64,000 bases of DNA, from positions 514,704,566-514,768,565 of the forward strand of contig CM040121.1 of the NCBI GenBank assembly GCA_022559845.1. Reading direction: 5' to 3'. This DNA is from Amorphophallus konjac. Lineage: Eukaryota > Streptophyta > Magnoliopsida > Alismatales > Araceae. Position numbers and translations under genes: made by a program. Positions 36,201 through 47,376 of this stretch are shown here, one piece after another. Every line of letters starts with the position of its first letter. Positions within the stretch are counted from its first letter, which is position 1. Below the pieces are notes generated by a model, which was not told where the DNA came from, made no database searches, and worked only from the letters and a program-made list of their open reading frames with translations.

Positions 36201-36317
36201 CGGAAAACATGCACAAAACCCTATGCCAGCTGCCGACTGTACTGGACCTTATGGACTTTGATCACTGTAATATTTTGAATTCCTATGTACGTCCACAACC
36301 ACCACTCTGATACCAGC
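33232..36317 (-). other. Non-coding internal region of the nested element
   Basis: 3.1 kb with no protease, RT, RNase H or integrase motif on either strand. Short open frames are unremarkable. The primer-binding site is at its right edge and the polypurine tract at its left edge. Confidence 0.75.
36298..36315 (-). other. Primer-binding site of the nested element
   Basis: On the minus strand TGGTATCAGAGTGGTGG, two bases after the end of the 5' LTR. It shares 11 bases with the initiator-Met tRNA site TGGTATCAGAGC. Confidence 0.85.
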
Positions 36318-39300
36318 TGTGACGACCCAAGATCAGGATACCGAAAAGAACCCGATACCATTCGAATCCTGGCCCGCCGCCCACGAGCCGGGAGGGCTCG
36401 GAAGGGCTAAAAGGAGTGTGGAGGTACAAAGAAATAGGAAATAATACAGGACAATTTAACAATTAACAGAAATAAAGAAATAACTACAACAACAGGGTCC
36501 AGTCCAACAGAAAGTACAGTCTAAAGTAGTAAAACGTACCACATGCGAAGTGAACACTCGGCCCGGCTAGCTGCCAACTAAGAACCTCCGAACAGCACCC
36601 TCAAACCTCTAGGAAGAACCGCCGCACCTGAAAAGCAGGGGTGAGCCTCCTGTCACTGGCTCAGTAGGGATCCCACGGAATCCCAATCGAGAACAACGGC
36701 GGTACCGGAAAGGAAAAATAGCTACAACTACAGCAGGAACAGCGAACCGGTGGCTGGTCAAAACTCAGCACTACATCTACTCCTACTGTACTGGTCAAGC
36801 AAAAAGAGAAATCCTGATCTCACAATCGGGGACCGGACCACTCTAACACCAGGCGTACCGAGGAAACATTCACGGCAGTTCCGCCGTGAAGGCCTGTCCT
36901 CCCAGACATGGCCAACGTGGACCACGCTGTCCAAGGTAACGTCACGACCACGCTGTCATGAACACGACTCTAACAAGACGCAACCTCGGTGAAGCCACTA
37001 GCACCCTGGCCACTACCTCGGAAACACCGGACGGTCCAGAAAACGACGTCTCGCAGACGGGAAACGGACCCTAGAAATAGGAGAGTCACGTCTCACGTGA
37101 CAGGAGTACCTGCCCACCAGAAGCAAGACTGGATGTGTCCACTGACGTCTTAGACCGCACCTCAGGTGTCTCCCTCTGGCCCAGCGAGAACTGAGACACC
37201 GTATTAGTAACCACAAAGCAAGTGACTAGCTGCGGTCGCGCTCGTCAGCGCGGGTCCACTGCCCCCAACCACGTGTGCACACACAGATCGTGCGTCTCTG
37301 GTCTGGCCCTCTGACCGATTTTCCCCTCAGCCGGACTCTGGCTGGTAGACGTGGGGCCCGACGGAAACCAGTCTAAAATCATCTCTTTGGGGTAGCCTCG
37401 CCACCACTCCCTGGTGGGACCACTCGCGTGTCGGAAGGCTACGACTAGTGGGGAGTCACTAGTGTGACCACTCTCCGAGGAAAAACTCTGAGAACCACAC
37501 ACACATCCTGTGCGAAAGTCGAGAAGAACCAAGTGGCGCCGAGCCACTGGACTCTGGACAGTCCTCTAGACTCACTAAATCCAACGGTCCTTGAGTTATA
37601 AGACTCGGGGTCAAGACCGTCGTACGCAACGACGCAATGCCGTTAATCTAGCCTAAACCCTAGGTCTAAAACCACGGTAGCACGAATTGCGAGGTAGCTC
37701 ACGAGCCGCCGAGACTATTCCCTCGGGAAGGGAACTGAGAAGCCTTCCAGCCCATGGCTGGACAACTGGACTCACAGTCTGAGGCCACACATATAGCCCA
37801 CGCGGAAAACACTGAAGCAAGATTCCCAAGGCATCTCATAAGCCGCCACGCCAATTCCTCATCCTAAGGGAAGGCGGGAGACCTCCAGCCCGAGGCTGGC
37901 AATTGGACTCGCAGTCCAAGGCCGAACACTTGGCCCAGTCGGAAACCATCTTCCGCAGAAACCCACGACATGCGGGGGAATCCCACTGCACTCACACCGA
38001 TACACGGTGACTCGATCGAGCGTAACACAAAGCCCGGAACACACACACCTATGGGCATGCTAGTCGAGGTAACACGGCACCTCCAGACACCCCAGAAACA
38101 CGGACACGGAACCTACGGGATGTCCGGGACACTCACGAGACCGAAGTCAACCACTGGGTCACAACCGGGTCGACCAGAGACCAACACAACACGAACCCGA
38201 CATCGCAAGCATGGGAATCACCTAGAGGTCCTCTCTTGGGCCGCCACACGACTCTAGCAGCCCAACATTAGGCCGTTACAAGGCGAGTCACTTTGGGTCT
38301 GGCGGTCTATAGAAAGGCCGCCCACCCAGAAAATGGTCCAACCTTGGGCCGCTACACTCCCTCTGGTGCCCATACCTACGGCCGCTAGAGGGCACGTGAC
38401 CCCCAACGGTCAAAACACGTGCCCCAAGGCGCAACGGTCAAAAACAGAGGAAGCGATCGAAGGTTCGGCCGCCACCCCAGTTGGCGGTTTATCGTGCGGC
38501 CGCCTGCCGGCGCCAGCCCTGCCGACAAAATGGTAACTCGTGGCGCACCTACCTTAGGCCGCCAGGGGTGTGGCGGTCTCTGGAAGGACCGCTACACCCT
38601 CCCGAGAATGGGACCGGCGGGAAGAATCCCAAAATCCCGTTCTACGCCCTAATCACCCCTGGGTGATGGGGAAACAAAGGGGAATCCATCCCCAAGCCCC
38701 TATCATGCATCTAAACCCCAGGATCGGCCAAAAATACCGCAAAAATGGGAGATCCGGCTCACTCCCCAAAATCATGGTTTTTCCCCAAAACAGCAATAAT
38801 CCCACGCTCGGCTCGCCACGGCCTACAAAACTCGCGAGAAAGGAAGTGCGCGAGCTGGGGGTCTGGAGGTCCCTACCTCCACTGAAGATTTCGCGCCCCG
38901 AGGTCGCCGATCCGCGAAGAAATGCCATTTAAACCCTCACCGGCTCGTGATCACGCCACCGAGCTTCCACGCGCCTCCATCCCCCGATCCTCGACCCATT
39001 CTCACCGTCCTCCTCTCCCGCGTCGCCCCGTTGCGCCCCCGCCCCGCTCCGTCGGCCGCTGGAGAAGAGGGGGCGAGAAGGGAGAGCGTGAGAGAAGAGA
39101 GAGGGAGAGAGTGAGAAAATGAGAGTGAGGGAGAGAGAGAAAAAGGAGGTTATATATATAGAAAAATCCAAAAATTCTAGAAATTCAGAAAAATACTAAA
39201 AATTACCTCCGCGATCCTCGGGAGGAGCACAACGCGCTGGTACTGTCCCGGAGTCAGAGAACGTCACTGTTCGCCCTACACATTGTTCCAAAGGCACATC

Positions 39301-39386
39301 AGGGAAAAACACGTGTAAAGCACAAAATACACTCCGAGACTCACTAAAATGATCCGAAAAATATCTGAAAAATCCGGGGTATTACA
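36318..39386 (-). repeat. 5' LTR of the nested element
   Basis: Begins (minus) TGTAATACCCC at 39386 and ends GGGTCGTCACA at 36318. A TATATATATA box at 39151-39160 is the likely promoter. It differs from the 3' LTR by scattered substitutions and small indels, so the insertion is not recent. Confidence 0.9.
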
Positions 39387-39391
39387 CAAAT

Positions 39392-42300
39392 TCAGGTATA
39401 GAAAAATCTATTCATGATGTTTACTATGTACCTGGTTTGGCTTACAATTTGTTACATGTTGGACAATTAATTCAAAAGGGATATATTGTTCTATTTCATG
39501 ACAATATGTGTGAAATTAAGAGTCAAAAATCAGATCTCTGCATTAAGATCTCAATGACTGAAAACAAAATGTTCTCTCTAGAAATTTCTTCCTTAGATGG
39601 CTGTGCATTAGTTGCTAATATCAAAAATCAGTCATAGATTTGGCATTTAAGGTATGGGCACTTGTATTTCAAGGGTTTGAAACTGTTAAATCAGAAAAGG
39701 ATGGTTCACGACTTATCTACTATGAATGCAATGATGATGTTTGTGAATGGTGTGTGTATGGTAAGTAACATAGGCTTCCTTTTCCGGTTGGAAAGTCTTG
39801 GAGAGCTACATTTCCATTAGAGTTAATTCATGCATATATTTGTGGTCCCATGAATACACCATCACTAAATGGGAGCAAATACTTCTTACTCTTCATTGAT
39901 GATCTTATTCGAATGTGCTGGGTATATTTTCTAATTAATAAATCAAAAGCACTGGAGAAGTTTCAAGAATTCAAAGCATTTACTAAGAAAGAAAGTGGGA
40001 CCATGATAAAAATTCTTCGCACAGATAGAGGGGGAGAGTTTGTATCTAATGATTTTGATTGTTTTTGCAAGCAGCATGGTATTCGCAGGCAATTTACGAT
40101 AAGACATACTCCAGAGCAGAACGATGTGGTTGAAAGAAAAATTAGAACCGTAGTAGAAATGGCTCGGAGCATGCTACAAGGGAAGAAGCTACCAAATGAC
40201 TTTTGGGCTGAAGCTGTTGCAACATCAGTCCATCTTCTTAACATATCTCCGACAAAGGCTGTAAGGAATATGACTCCCCTTGAGGCTTGGCACAAGATGA
40301 AGCATGAGGTGAGTTGTTTAAAAGTATTTGGTTGTCTTGCTTATTCCCTTATTAATTCTGATGATAGAAGGAAGTTAGATCAGAAAAGTGAAAATTATAT
40401 TTTTGTTGGATATAGCAATGAAAGTAAGGGTTATAGGTTGTATAATCCTAAAACTAAAAGATTGATTGTTCGTCGAGATGTCATATTTGATGAGTACAAT
40501 TTTTGGGACTGGTCTCATAAGCAAACTCAGCAACCAACAATGATGATTGATGGATCCGGATTTTCACAAGAACAAGAAGAAAGTCAGGAAATTTAACAAG
40601 CCATTTGTAGTTCTCCTAGCAATTTTCAAGAAGATAGTGCTATGGACAGTCCAAGTCCACCAATACGAAAGGAAAAATCACTTCAAGAGATTTATGAAAG
40701 AAGTAATTTTACTCTCATAGTTGCAGAACCAACATGTTATGAAGAGGCAAAAGGAAAAGAAGAATGGGTGGCTTCTGTGCAAGAGGAGATAAATGCAATT
40801 GAAAGAAACAAAATATGGAAACTTGTGGACTTGCCATCAAGAAAGAATGCTATTGGTGTCAAATGGGTTTACAGAGTGAAGTACAATTTAGATGGGAGTG
40901 TGTCCAAGTACAAGTCAAGGTTGGTTGCTAAAGGCTATGTGCAGAAATATGGTATAGATTTCTTTGAAACTTTTTCTCCAATTGCACGCCTTGAAACCAT
41001 AAGAATTGTTTTAGCACTAGCAGCCCAATTAAGATGGAATGTGTTTCAATTTGATGTTAAATCAGCATTCCTAAATAGTGCTTTAGAAGAAATTATCTAT
41101 GTTGAGCAGCCACGTGGGTTGTTTCAATTTGATGTTAAATCAGCATTCTTAAATGGTGCTTTAGAAGAAATTGTCTATGCTGAGCAGCCACAGGGGTTGT
41201 TTCAATTTGATGTTAAATCAGCATTCCTAAATGGTGCTTTTGAAGAAATTGTCTATGTTGAGCAGGCACATGGGTTTGTTGTTAAAGGAGAAGAAGAGAA
41301 GGTCTACAAGCTAAACAAAGCACTCTATGGGCTTAAACAAGCACCTAGAGCGTAGTACAGCCAGTTAGATTCTTATTTCAGAAATAATGACTTCCACCGA
41401 AGTGAAAGTGAGCCTACCATATACGTGAAGGTAAACAATACCTATGACATTCTTATTGTTTGTGTTTATGTGGATGACATTGTTTACACTGGATCATCTG
41501 AAATTTGCCTTAAAGAGTTCAGAAGTCACATGATGCATGAATTTGATATGTCAGATCTGGGGCTGCTGCATTATTTTCTTGGTTTTCAGATTCAACAAAC
41601 CAACGATGGCATCTTTATTTCTCAAGAAAAGTATGCCATGGATTTGTTGAAAAAATGCAACATGTTGAAATGCAAAATTTCTGCTACACCTATGAATCCT
41701 AATGAAAAATTGATAATAGATGATTGCACTTCAAAGGCTGATGCAAGATGCTTTAGGAGTTTGGTGGGAAGACTGATGTATTTGACTCACAGTAGACTAG
41801 ATATCATGTTTTCAGTCTGTTTAGTTTTCAGGTTTATGCATAATCCATCTATGCATCATTTTAGGGCAGCAAAACGGATTGTTCGCTATGTCTGAGAAAC
41901 AAGTAAATTTGGGATATGGTATAGGCCTGTGAATAATTTTAATCTAGTTAGTTTTATTGACAACGATTGGGCTGGTTTTTTAGATGACAGGAAGAGCACT
42001 AGCGGCTTTACTTTTAGCTTTGGATCTGGAGCTGTAGCATGCTACCAAAAAACAATCTACCACTGCATTGTCGTCTGCAGAAGTTGAGTATATTGCTACT
42101 TCTTCTGTTGTTTGTCAAGCCATTTGGATGTGAAGATTGATGGAAGATTAATTTGATGCATGCTCAAGAGCAAGCTACGATGGTGTTCTGCAACAACAAG
42201 GCGACAATTGCAATGACCAAAAACCCAATCTTCCATGGCAGGACAAAACACATCAAGATTCGCCGTCACTTCATCCGAGACATGGTATCGAAAGGCGAAA

Positions 42301-42437
42301 TTGAGTTGAAATATTGCTCCACTAATGATCAAATTGTAGATGACTTTACGAAGGCTCTTCCTTACTCAAAGTTCTTCAAGTTTAGAGATGCACTTGGTGT
42401 TGGAGAATTTACATCAAAGGGGAGTGTTGAAGAATGA
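39392..42437 (+). pseudogene. Copia pol (pre-integrase, integrase, RT, RNase H), 3' piece
   Basis: It resumes with the pre-integrase region (VYYVPGLAYNLLHVGQL) and then has the integrase with LLFIDD, LRTDRGGEF and NDVVERKIR as the DDE residues (39880-40140). The RT follows at 40690-41350 (EEINAIERNKIWKLVDLP, AKGYVQKYGIDFFETFSP, FDVKSAFLNG, LNKALYGLKQAPRA), with YVDD at 41468-41479 and RNase H from about 41930 to 42437 (DWAGFLDDRKSTSG, and KHIKIRRHFIRD near 42250). Stops at 39634, 40594, 41353, 41893 and further on break it. RT motif A is present three times in tandem (41044-41277). Once translated it would form the copia replication enzymes; this copy cannot. Confidence 0.88.
41044..41277 (+). 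repeat. In-frame triplication of 78 bp in copia RT motif A
   Basis: Units at 41044-41121, 41122-41199 and 41200-41277 each encode FQFDVKSAFLN followed by (S/G)A(L/F)EEI(I/V)Y(V/A)EQ and three or four further residues. The period is exactly 26 codons. The copies differ at several bases, so the triplication predates part of the decay. Confidence 0.95.
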
Positions 42438-42772
42438 TGATGCAAATCTGGAAATCTATTTGATGTGGTCTAGTGCATTATGACTTGGTCTTTATGATTG
42501 TTAAGGGTCTTCCTGGTCATTAGGAAATGTGCGCCTATCACGCACTAAGATTCCTCCACATTCTCCTATTTTGCGTATTCTATTTCTTCCCACATAGTGT
42601 TTAGTTTTAAGCAAGAGTCTTGAGTCCTTAGTGTGTATAAATACTCTGTAATCTCTCTTACAAAGTGTAGACGAAAATATTTCTATTTTTCTCTTTTCCA
42701 ACTTGCTCTGTTTGTGTGTTTTCTGCTGTTACAGAAAATCAGATTGTGGCTATGTTTTTTGGTCATCCCCAA
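42425..42772 (+). repeat. Copia 3' LTR
   Basis: Begins TGTTGAAGAATG after the polypurine stretch AAAGGGGAG (42416-42424). It has TATAAATA at 42636-42643 and ends near CATCCCCAA. Confidence 0.8.
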
Positions 42773-43283
42773 CTGTATATATACTCCCAAATTCTCAAGC
42801 AACTCATTGTTATGCCCCTACCGATTATTGACATTAACTAACCCAAATTGAGTGAGAGGGGTGGAAATCTCTAACTTACCCCTAGTTAGGACATTCATTC
42901 ACCCCCTCCCATGTAGATGGATACATGTAGAGAGAGAGGGGGGGTCTCCTCCTCCGGTGCAATCATATTGACAGAGATGTAGAGAGAGAGGAGAGAGAGA
43001 TTGAGAGTGATAGAGAGAGAGAGACGAGAGGGAGAGCACGGCAGAGAGGGGGGTGCTGGAGGGGATCTCCCCCTTCAGCGTCAGTGCATATAGAAAAGAG
43101 GGGCAGGGAGAGAGTAATACAGAGAGAGAGAGAGGGACGGGGAGGGGGTGCTGAAGGGGATCTCCCCTCCGACGCAGGCATCCCACCAAGGATGCATAGA
43201 GAGAGAGAGTGGTGGGGAGGGGGATGCCGAAGGGCGTCTCACCCTCCGACGCGCGCACGCACACACACACACACAGAGGAATA

Positions 43284-43348
43284 GGTGAAGTCGCTCCGTG
43301 TGGGAGTGACTTTAGTTGAAAGTTACTCCCACATAGAGCGACTTCACC
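43284..43348. repeat. 65-bp near-perfect hairpin
   Basis: Arms of 30 bases starting GGTGAAGTCGCTC and ending GAGCGACTTCACC pair at 27 positions around a 5-base loop. It stands between the GA-rich half and an (AT)n tract. Confidence 0.85.
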
Positions 43349-43378
43349 TGTTCTCCCATCACCCACATCTCTCTCTCT

Positions 43379-43379
<1 letters not shown>

Positions 43380-43416
<37 letters not shown>
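43380..43416. repeat. (TA)n microsatellite
   Basis: About 18 TA units directly after a (CT)n run. Confidence 0.95.
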
Positions 43417-43418
<2 letters not shown>

Positions 43419-44270
43419 TCGCAGGGCGAGGCGCTCTAGCGGGGACTCCTCCAAATCGAGGTGGACGACATAGCGGTTGCGGCGGTGGTAGAGCGCTTGG
43501 AGGGCCCGCCGTAGCATCCCCCTGTCGTCGGCAGAGTCGGAGATGAAGTAGGGTGGAGTGGGGGAGGTGTTGGTGGGCTCGGGTGATGCAGGTTGGACCT
43601 TGGACTTGACAAAGACAAGGTGGGAAGGGAGGAGGGAGGAAGGAGAAAGGGAAGGACGTGACAGTGGAGGAGGGGGAGGAGAGGGTGGAGAAGAAGAGGA
43701 TCACAGAGACGGCGGAGCCGACACCCCCTCCGGCACTCTCTCTCACTACATCACTTCTCTCCCTCTCTCTCTTACTTCATCCTCTCTCTCCCCCCCATCT
43801 CTCTCTCTCACCCATAGGAGGTGCTGACACCGGAGGGGACGACCCCCTCCGACACACACACTCTCTCTTTCTATGCATCCTCCCTCTCTCTCTTACTTCG
43901 TCATCTCTCTCTCTCTCTCTCTCGCACCCACAGGGGTGCCAACGTCGAAGGGAATGACCCCCTCTGGCGCTCTCTCTCTCTCTCTCACTCTCCCTCACCC
44001 CATCCTCTCTCTCTATCTATGCACCCTTCTCTCTCTGCATCGTCTACACCCACAGAGTGTCGCTATCGGGGTGCCGCCACCGATAGGGGAGACCACTCTG
44101 GAGCCCTCCCCCTCCCACACTCTTTTTCCCTCTCTATTACTTCGTCCTCTCTCTCTCTCTCTCTCTCTCTCTTGCAGCCAGAGTACTGATGCCTCGAGAT
44201 CCCCCTCCCCAGCTCACTCTCACTGCGTCCTCTCTCTCTCTCTCTCACCCCTGAGGGGTAAAATGGTCAC

Positions 44271-45396
44271 TTCATATCTATTATTATCGCTGTATCTTGC
44301 AAATGTAACCTCAATGGTATCACAACTCGAGTTAAGAGAATTTTGGAGGTATATTGGTATATTCCATAAGGGCCACTTTATTTTTCGAATAGGATAAGAA
44401 CACCGCATCCGATGAAAGAGGAAATCGGCTGGGGCCCACCGTCTCCTCTCACACACAAGCATGGGGCGTCCGCATTCGAATAACAAGGAGACCCTAAAGG
44501 TCTATGGGGTATAATAGTATTTTAAGATTTTTTAAGGAGTATACGAGTAATTTTTTCTTAACTTTTTTTACTTCTGCGGTAAATGCTTCCACTTCCCAAA
44601 ATACTTCTACAGTAACGGCACGCTGCCATTTTATTTTAAAAAAATCATATTTCTTCGTAATGGTAAGAAAAAGTGAGAAAGGAGAAAAATTTTCGGATCA
44701 TGCTATCAGTGTTTGTCTTGGATTCAAGAATGTACTGAGAGATTCTTCGCCTTTAAGGTTAAAAGAAATGTCGCCCAAACCTGAAACATGGACAAAATAA
44801 TGCATGATCGTCGCTGCATTCGTACATATGAGACATGTAGGCTTTGATCGGATGTGCGGCACAAAAAAAGTTTACATTTATAAAATTTTCATGTGACTTT
44901 AGTTCGAAAGCTAAAAATTAACCAATTATGTTAATTTAGAAAAAAAAATCTCTCTGGATATTGCGCACACCAATTCGGAGTTGATTACTTATTTACAAAG
45001 AAATCAAACAGCAGTTCATGTCGAGCATGCTTAAAACATTAAGAAATCTATGGAAAGTACTAAAATTAGCATAATAGCTAAATGAATTTGCCGTAAAAAT
45101 CTGCATATCGTTATCCGCATCTCCAAGAGAGAGAGAGAGAAAGGGTGTGTTGATTACCCCATCAACCGCAAACTTCGTAGCAGTAAAAAGTGATAAAGAA
45201 GAAGATAAAAATGCTCGCAGAACACTCAAGTGAATCAACAACGACAACAACAACAATAATAATAAAACCAATATTTTCCAACGAGGAATATTTAAACCAA
45301 CTCCACAATCCAACAGCACCCGAATGAAAATACAAAAGTGACACGACGTGAAGAAGAAAGACAGAAAGAAAGGAAGCAACGTGTCATAATATCCAG
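44271..45396. other. Gene-free stretch
   Basis: No element or gene recognised. Small AT-rich segments; the right part would contain the 3' UTR of the phytocyanin gene. Confidence 0.4.
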
Positions 45397-45861
45397 TCAG
45401 AGCGCTAGCTTTAATGGCGTCGTCCACAGGGACACCACCAAGGGGGCAAGTGCCACCAGCGCGAGAAACGTCGGCACCGGCGTGGAGACCGCCGCGCTCG
45501 GGCGGGGCGACTGAGAGGGGCCGGGGACTGCGGGGGTCTCCGGCGGCCGCGGGGGGAGGGAAGGCTTCTGCTGAGATGGGGTCGGGGCCATCACGTCGAC
45601 GATGACCCGCTGGCCACTCTTGCAGTGGCCTGGCTCGCCACTGATGAAGTAGAGGAGGCCGGGCTTGTCCAGGTTGAAGACGGTCTTCCCGTCGTGGAAG
45701 GCAACGGTGACGTTGGTCGTGGTGCAGTGGTAGTACCCCCTCTTCTCCACCAGCAGCACCGAGTCGTTGCTGTACTCGAAATCTACACACATGGGTGTAG
45801 AAGAAGGAAGCTTTAGATCATGTCAGAGCACTGAAAGAAGGGGGTGTGTGTGCGTGCGTGC

Positions 45862-45916
<55 letters not shown>

Positions 45917-46544
45917 GCATGCATGCAGGATGAAAAGGATAAAAGGCTTGGCGGCCAGGGAGTGTAAGCTCTTACAGTGATGACTCTACTGTGAGCTCTT
46001 ATAGTGTTAGAGCAGTGCAAGGTCTTCTAGTGATGAACAGCGGAGTGGGGGAACATGAAAAACCCAGAGAGAGAGAGAGAGAGAGAGAGAGAAGTAAAAT
46101 ACTTAGTATTAGAGCACTGCAACACCTTATAGTGACGACTAGATCATATATATAGCGATGGCTAGAGGGAGAAAGATGAAAAAGGATAAAGCTTTTTGGT
46201 GTTAAAACAGTGCAACATCTTCCGGTGACGACTCGGAGGCGTTGGGGAGCATGAAAACCCGGCGCCCGCAGGCATGCATGAGATGGAGAAGCTTCGAAGC
46301 ATACTGAGAACTCCAACAGCCCTGCAGACGATAAAAAGCGCAAGCAACGGAACTACTCACAGATGGAATCCCCGACACGGAACCTCATCCTTCCCGCCCA
46401 CAGTGCGAACATGTCAGTGTTGTTCGCGTCGGGCTCGCGCCAGCCCTCGTCCCCGCCGACCTTGAACTGCTCGGAGGCGACCACGGCGACGCCCCCGGCC
46501 AGCGAGAGCAGGAAGCAGGCAGCCATGAGAGCACCCCTCTCCAT
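45397..46544 (-). CDS. ENODL: Early-nodulin-like phytocyanin (ENODL), two exons
   Basis: Exon 1 is 46544-46361, the intron 46360-45783 (GT-AG), exon 2 45782-45397; 189 residues. Residues 1-24 are a signal peptide (MERGALMAACFLLSLAGGVA). Then follows the plastocyanin-like domain (FKVGGDEGW, FRVGDS, SNDSVLLVEKRGYYHC, GLLYFISGEPGHCKSGQRV). Two Cys (in YYHC and GHC) can form the family disulfide; NDS and NVT are N-glycosylation sites. A Pro/Ser-rich stretch (PTPSQQKPSLPPRPPETP) resembles an arabinogalactan glycomodule, and the hydrophobic C-terminus looks like a GPI-anchor signal. Such proteins sit on the outer face of the plasma membrane. The position of the first copper His is Ser/Asn and there is no Met/Gln ligand pattern, so copper is probably not bound, as in other ENODLs. 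Start: the only ATG giving a full signal peptide. It looks intact. Confidence 0.92.
45840..46260. repeat. Repeats within the ENODL intron
   Basis: (GT)n then (GA)n at about 45846-45912 and (GA)n at 46066-46093. A unit of 93-102 bp starts GTGTTAGAGCAGTGCAA at 46004, with diverged copies at 46106 and 46199; each contains a variant of TAGTGATGA/GTGACGACT and, in the first and third, GGGGAGCATGAAAACCC. Confidence 0.75.
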
Positions 46545-47115
46545 CTCTTTTTCCTCTGCTTTCTGTTTCCAAGAAGATTTGAACGCGGATGGCTGCGCAA
46601 GCCCCTATCACGAAGAAGAAGAATAAGGAGAAGAAGGAGAAGGTGAAGGTGGAGAAGCGGAAGCGGGGAGGACGGGGGGCGCTTTTAAAAAGTGGGGGGA
46701 GGGGCGGTGCGGTTCGTGTCCGTTACGGCGGTTCCAGCCTCGCGGCGTCGTTTGACCGCTTGACCTCCGGTTTTGTGGGGTCCGAGGTTGGAGGGGGAAG
46801 GGACGCCAGACGTGGAGAACGTGGTGCCGGCGGGGATAATAAAACCAAAATTCAAATTGATGGGATTTGCATTAACTGGTATTTGACTTCGATTATATTT
46901 GAGATGAAATAAATATTTTATGGCTGGTTTAAATATGGATATAAATATTGATCTCTTTAAAATATTATTCCTATGTACAGTTATGAGAGGTTCGCATTTT
47001 AATATAAATTATTCACATTCATAAAATTAAGTGCCCATACAAATAGGGGGAGAGAGGGATTACACGTTGAACATAAGCTTTGTTCTTGAGAACTCAGATA
47101 CAAATATGAATCATC
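46545..47115. other. Upstream region of ENODL and gene-free DNA
   Basis: On the minus strand a TTTTTAAAAG stretch near 46682-46691 is a possible TATA box about 140 bases upstream of the ATG, in otherwise GC-rich sequence. Beyond 46850 the DNA is AT-rich with nothing recognised. Confidence 0.35.
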
Positions 47116-47124
47116 TATGAATCA

Positions 47125-47367
47125 TGATTCGTCTACTCGTTGGGTCGTACCGGATCCGGTATGATACGGTCGAGTCGCATCAGACTCGGCCCGATTCGAC
47201 CCTCTCTCTCTCTCTCTCCTATTCACCCCCTCCTCTCTCTCTCTCTCACATTGTGACTCAGACCGACTCGACCGATCCTAGAGGTGATCCGTAGGGTATC
47301 GAATTTTGCCAGATACGGTACGATACGCCCGAGTCAATCCGAGTCGAACCGAGTCGACAAACCATAC
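47125..47367. mobile_element. Mutator-like MITE (copy 4)
   Basis: The left end TGATTCGTCTACTCGTTGG pairs imperfectly with the inverted right end (GTATGGTTTGTCGACTCGG when reversed). TATGAATCA occurs at 47116-47124 and 47368-47376, an exact 9-bp duplication. Subterminal words GTATGATACGG and GATACGGTACGATACG are inverted copies around CT tracts. It is 243 bp long. The left flank also has a local TATGAATCAT repeat, which slightly weakens the duplication argument. Confidence 0.65.
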
Positions 47368-47376
47368 TATGAATCA

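Larger units (their letters stand above)
30174..39386 (-). mobile_element. Non-autonomous gypsy derivative (LARD-like), Del/Tekay type, nested in copia
   Basis: Two LTRs of about 3.06 kb (30174-33231 and 36318-39386) enclose 3.1 kb without any recognisable gag or pol. Orientation is minus: the primer-binding site adjoins the right LTR, and the polypurine tract AAGGGGGGAGGG adjoins the left one. The LTRs start TGTAAT(A/G)CCCC, like the LTR of the Del/Tekay element at 57946. The last 70 internal bases still translate to NFEDEISLRGEG, a motif common at the 3' end of Tekay internal regions. It must have used the enzymes of an autonomous relative to move. Confidence 0.85.
28556..42772 (+). mobile_element. 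Ty1/copia retrotransposon interrupted by a nested gypsy derivative
   Basis: LTRs (28556-28859 and 42425-42772), a primer-binding site, gag, protease, integrase, RT and RNase H occur in copia order (integrase before RT). Without the insert at 30174-39386 the element is about 5 kb. Gag and pol are broken by several stops and frameshifts. The two LTRs are similar from ATGATTGTTAAGGG to CATCCCCAA; the 5' LTR lacks roughly 35-40 bases present in the 3' LTR near its start. Confidence 0.9.
42900..44270. repeat. Compound array of GA/CT microsatellite and small hairpins
   Basis: From 42900 to 43280 GA tracts alternate with pieces like GTGCTGAAGGGGATCTCCCC (43044, 43147, 43226). From 43720 to 44260 the complementary arrangement appears: CT tracts with GGAGGGGACGACCCCCTCC-like hairpins near 43840, 43945 and 44080. 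The two halves point toward each other around a 65-bp hairpin, an (AT)n run and a GC-rich centre at 43430-43560. No gene is supported. Confidence 0.7.

Noticed and set aside
33232..36317. Open frames up to 142 codons in the nested element
   Set aside because: No retroelement motif, overlapping frames on both strands, no sign of coding constraint.
42899..44397. Open frames rich in Ser/Leu or Arg/Glu
   Set aside because: Products of GA/CT microsatellites; they appear on both strands.
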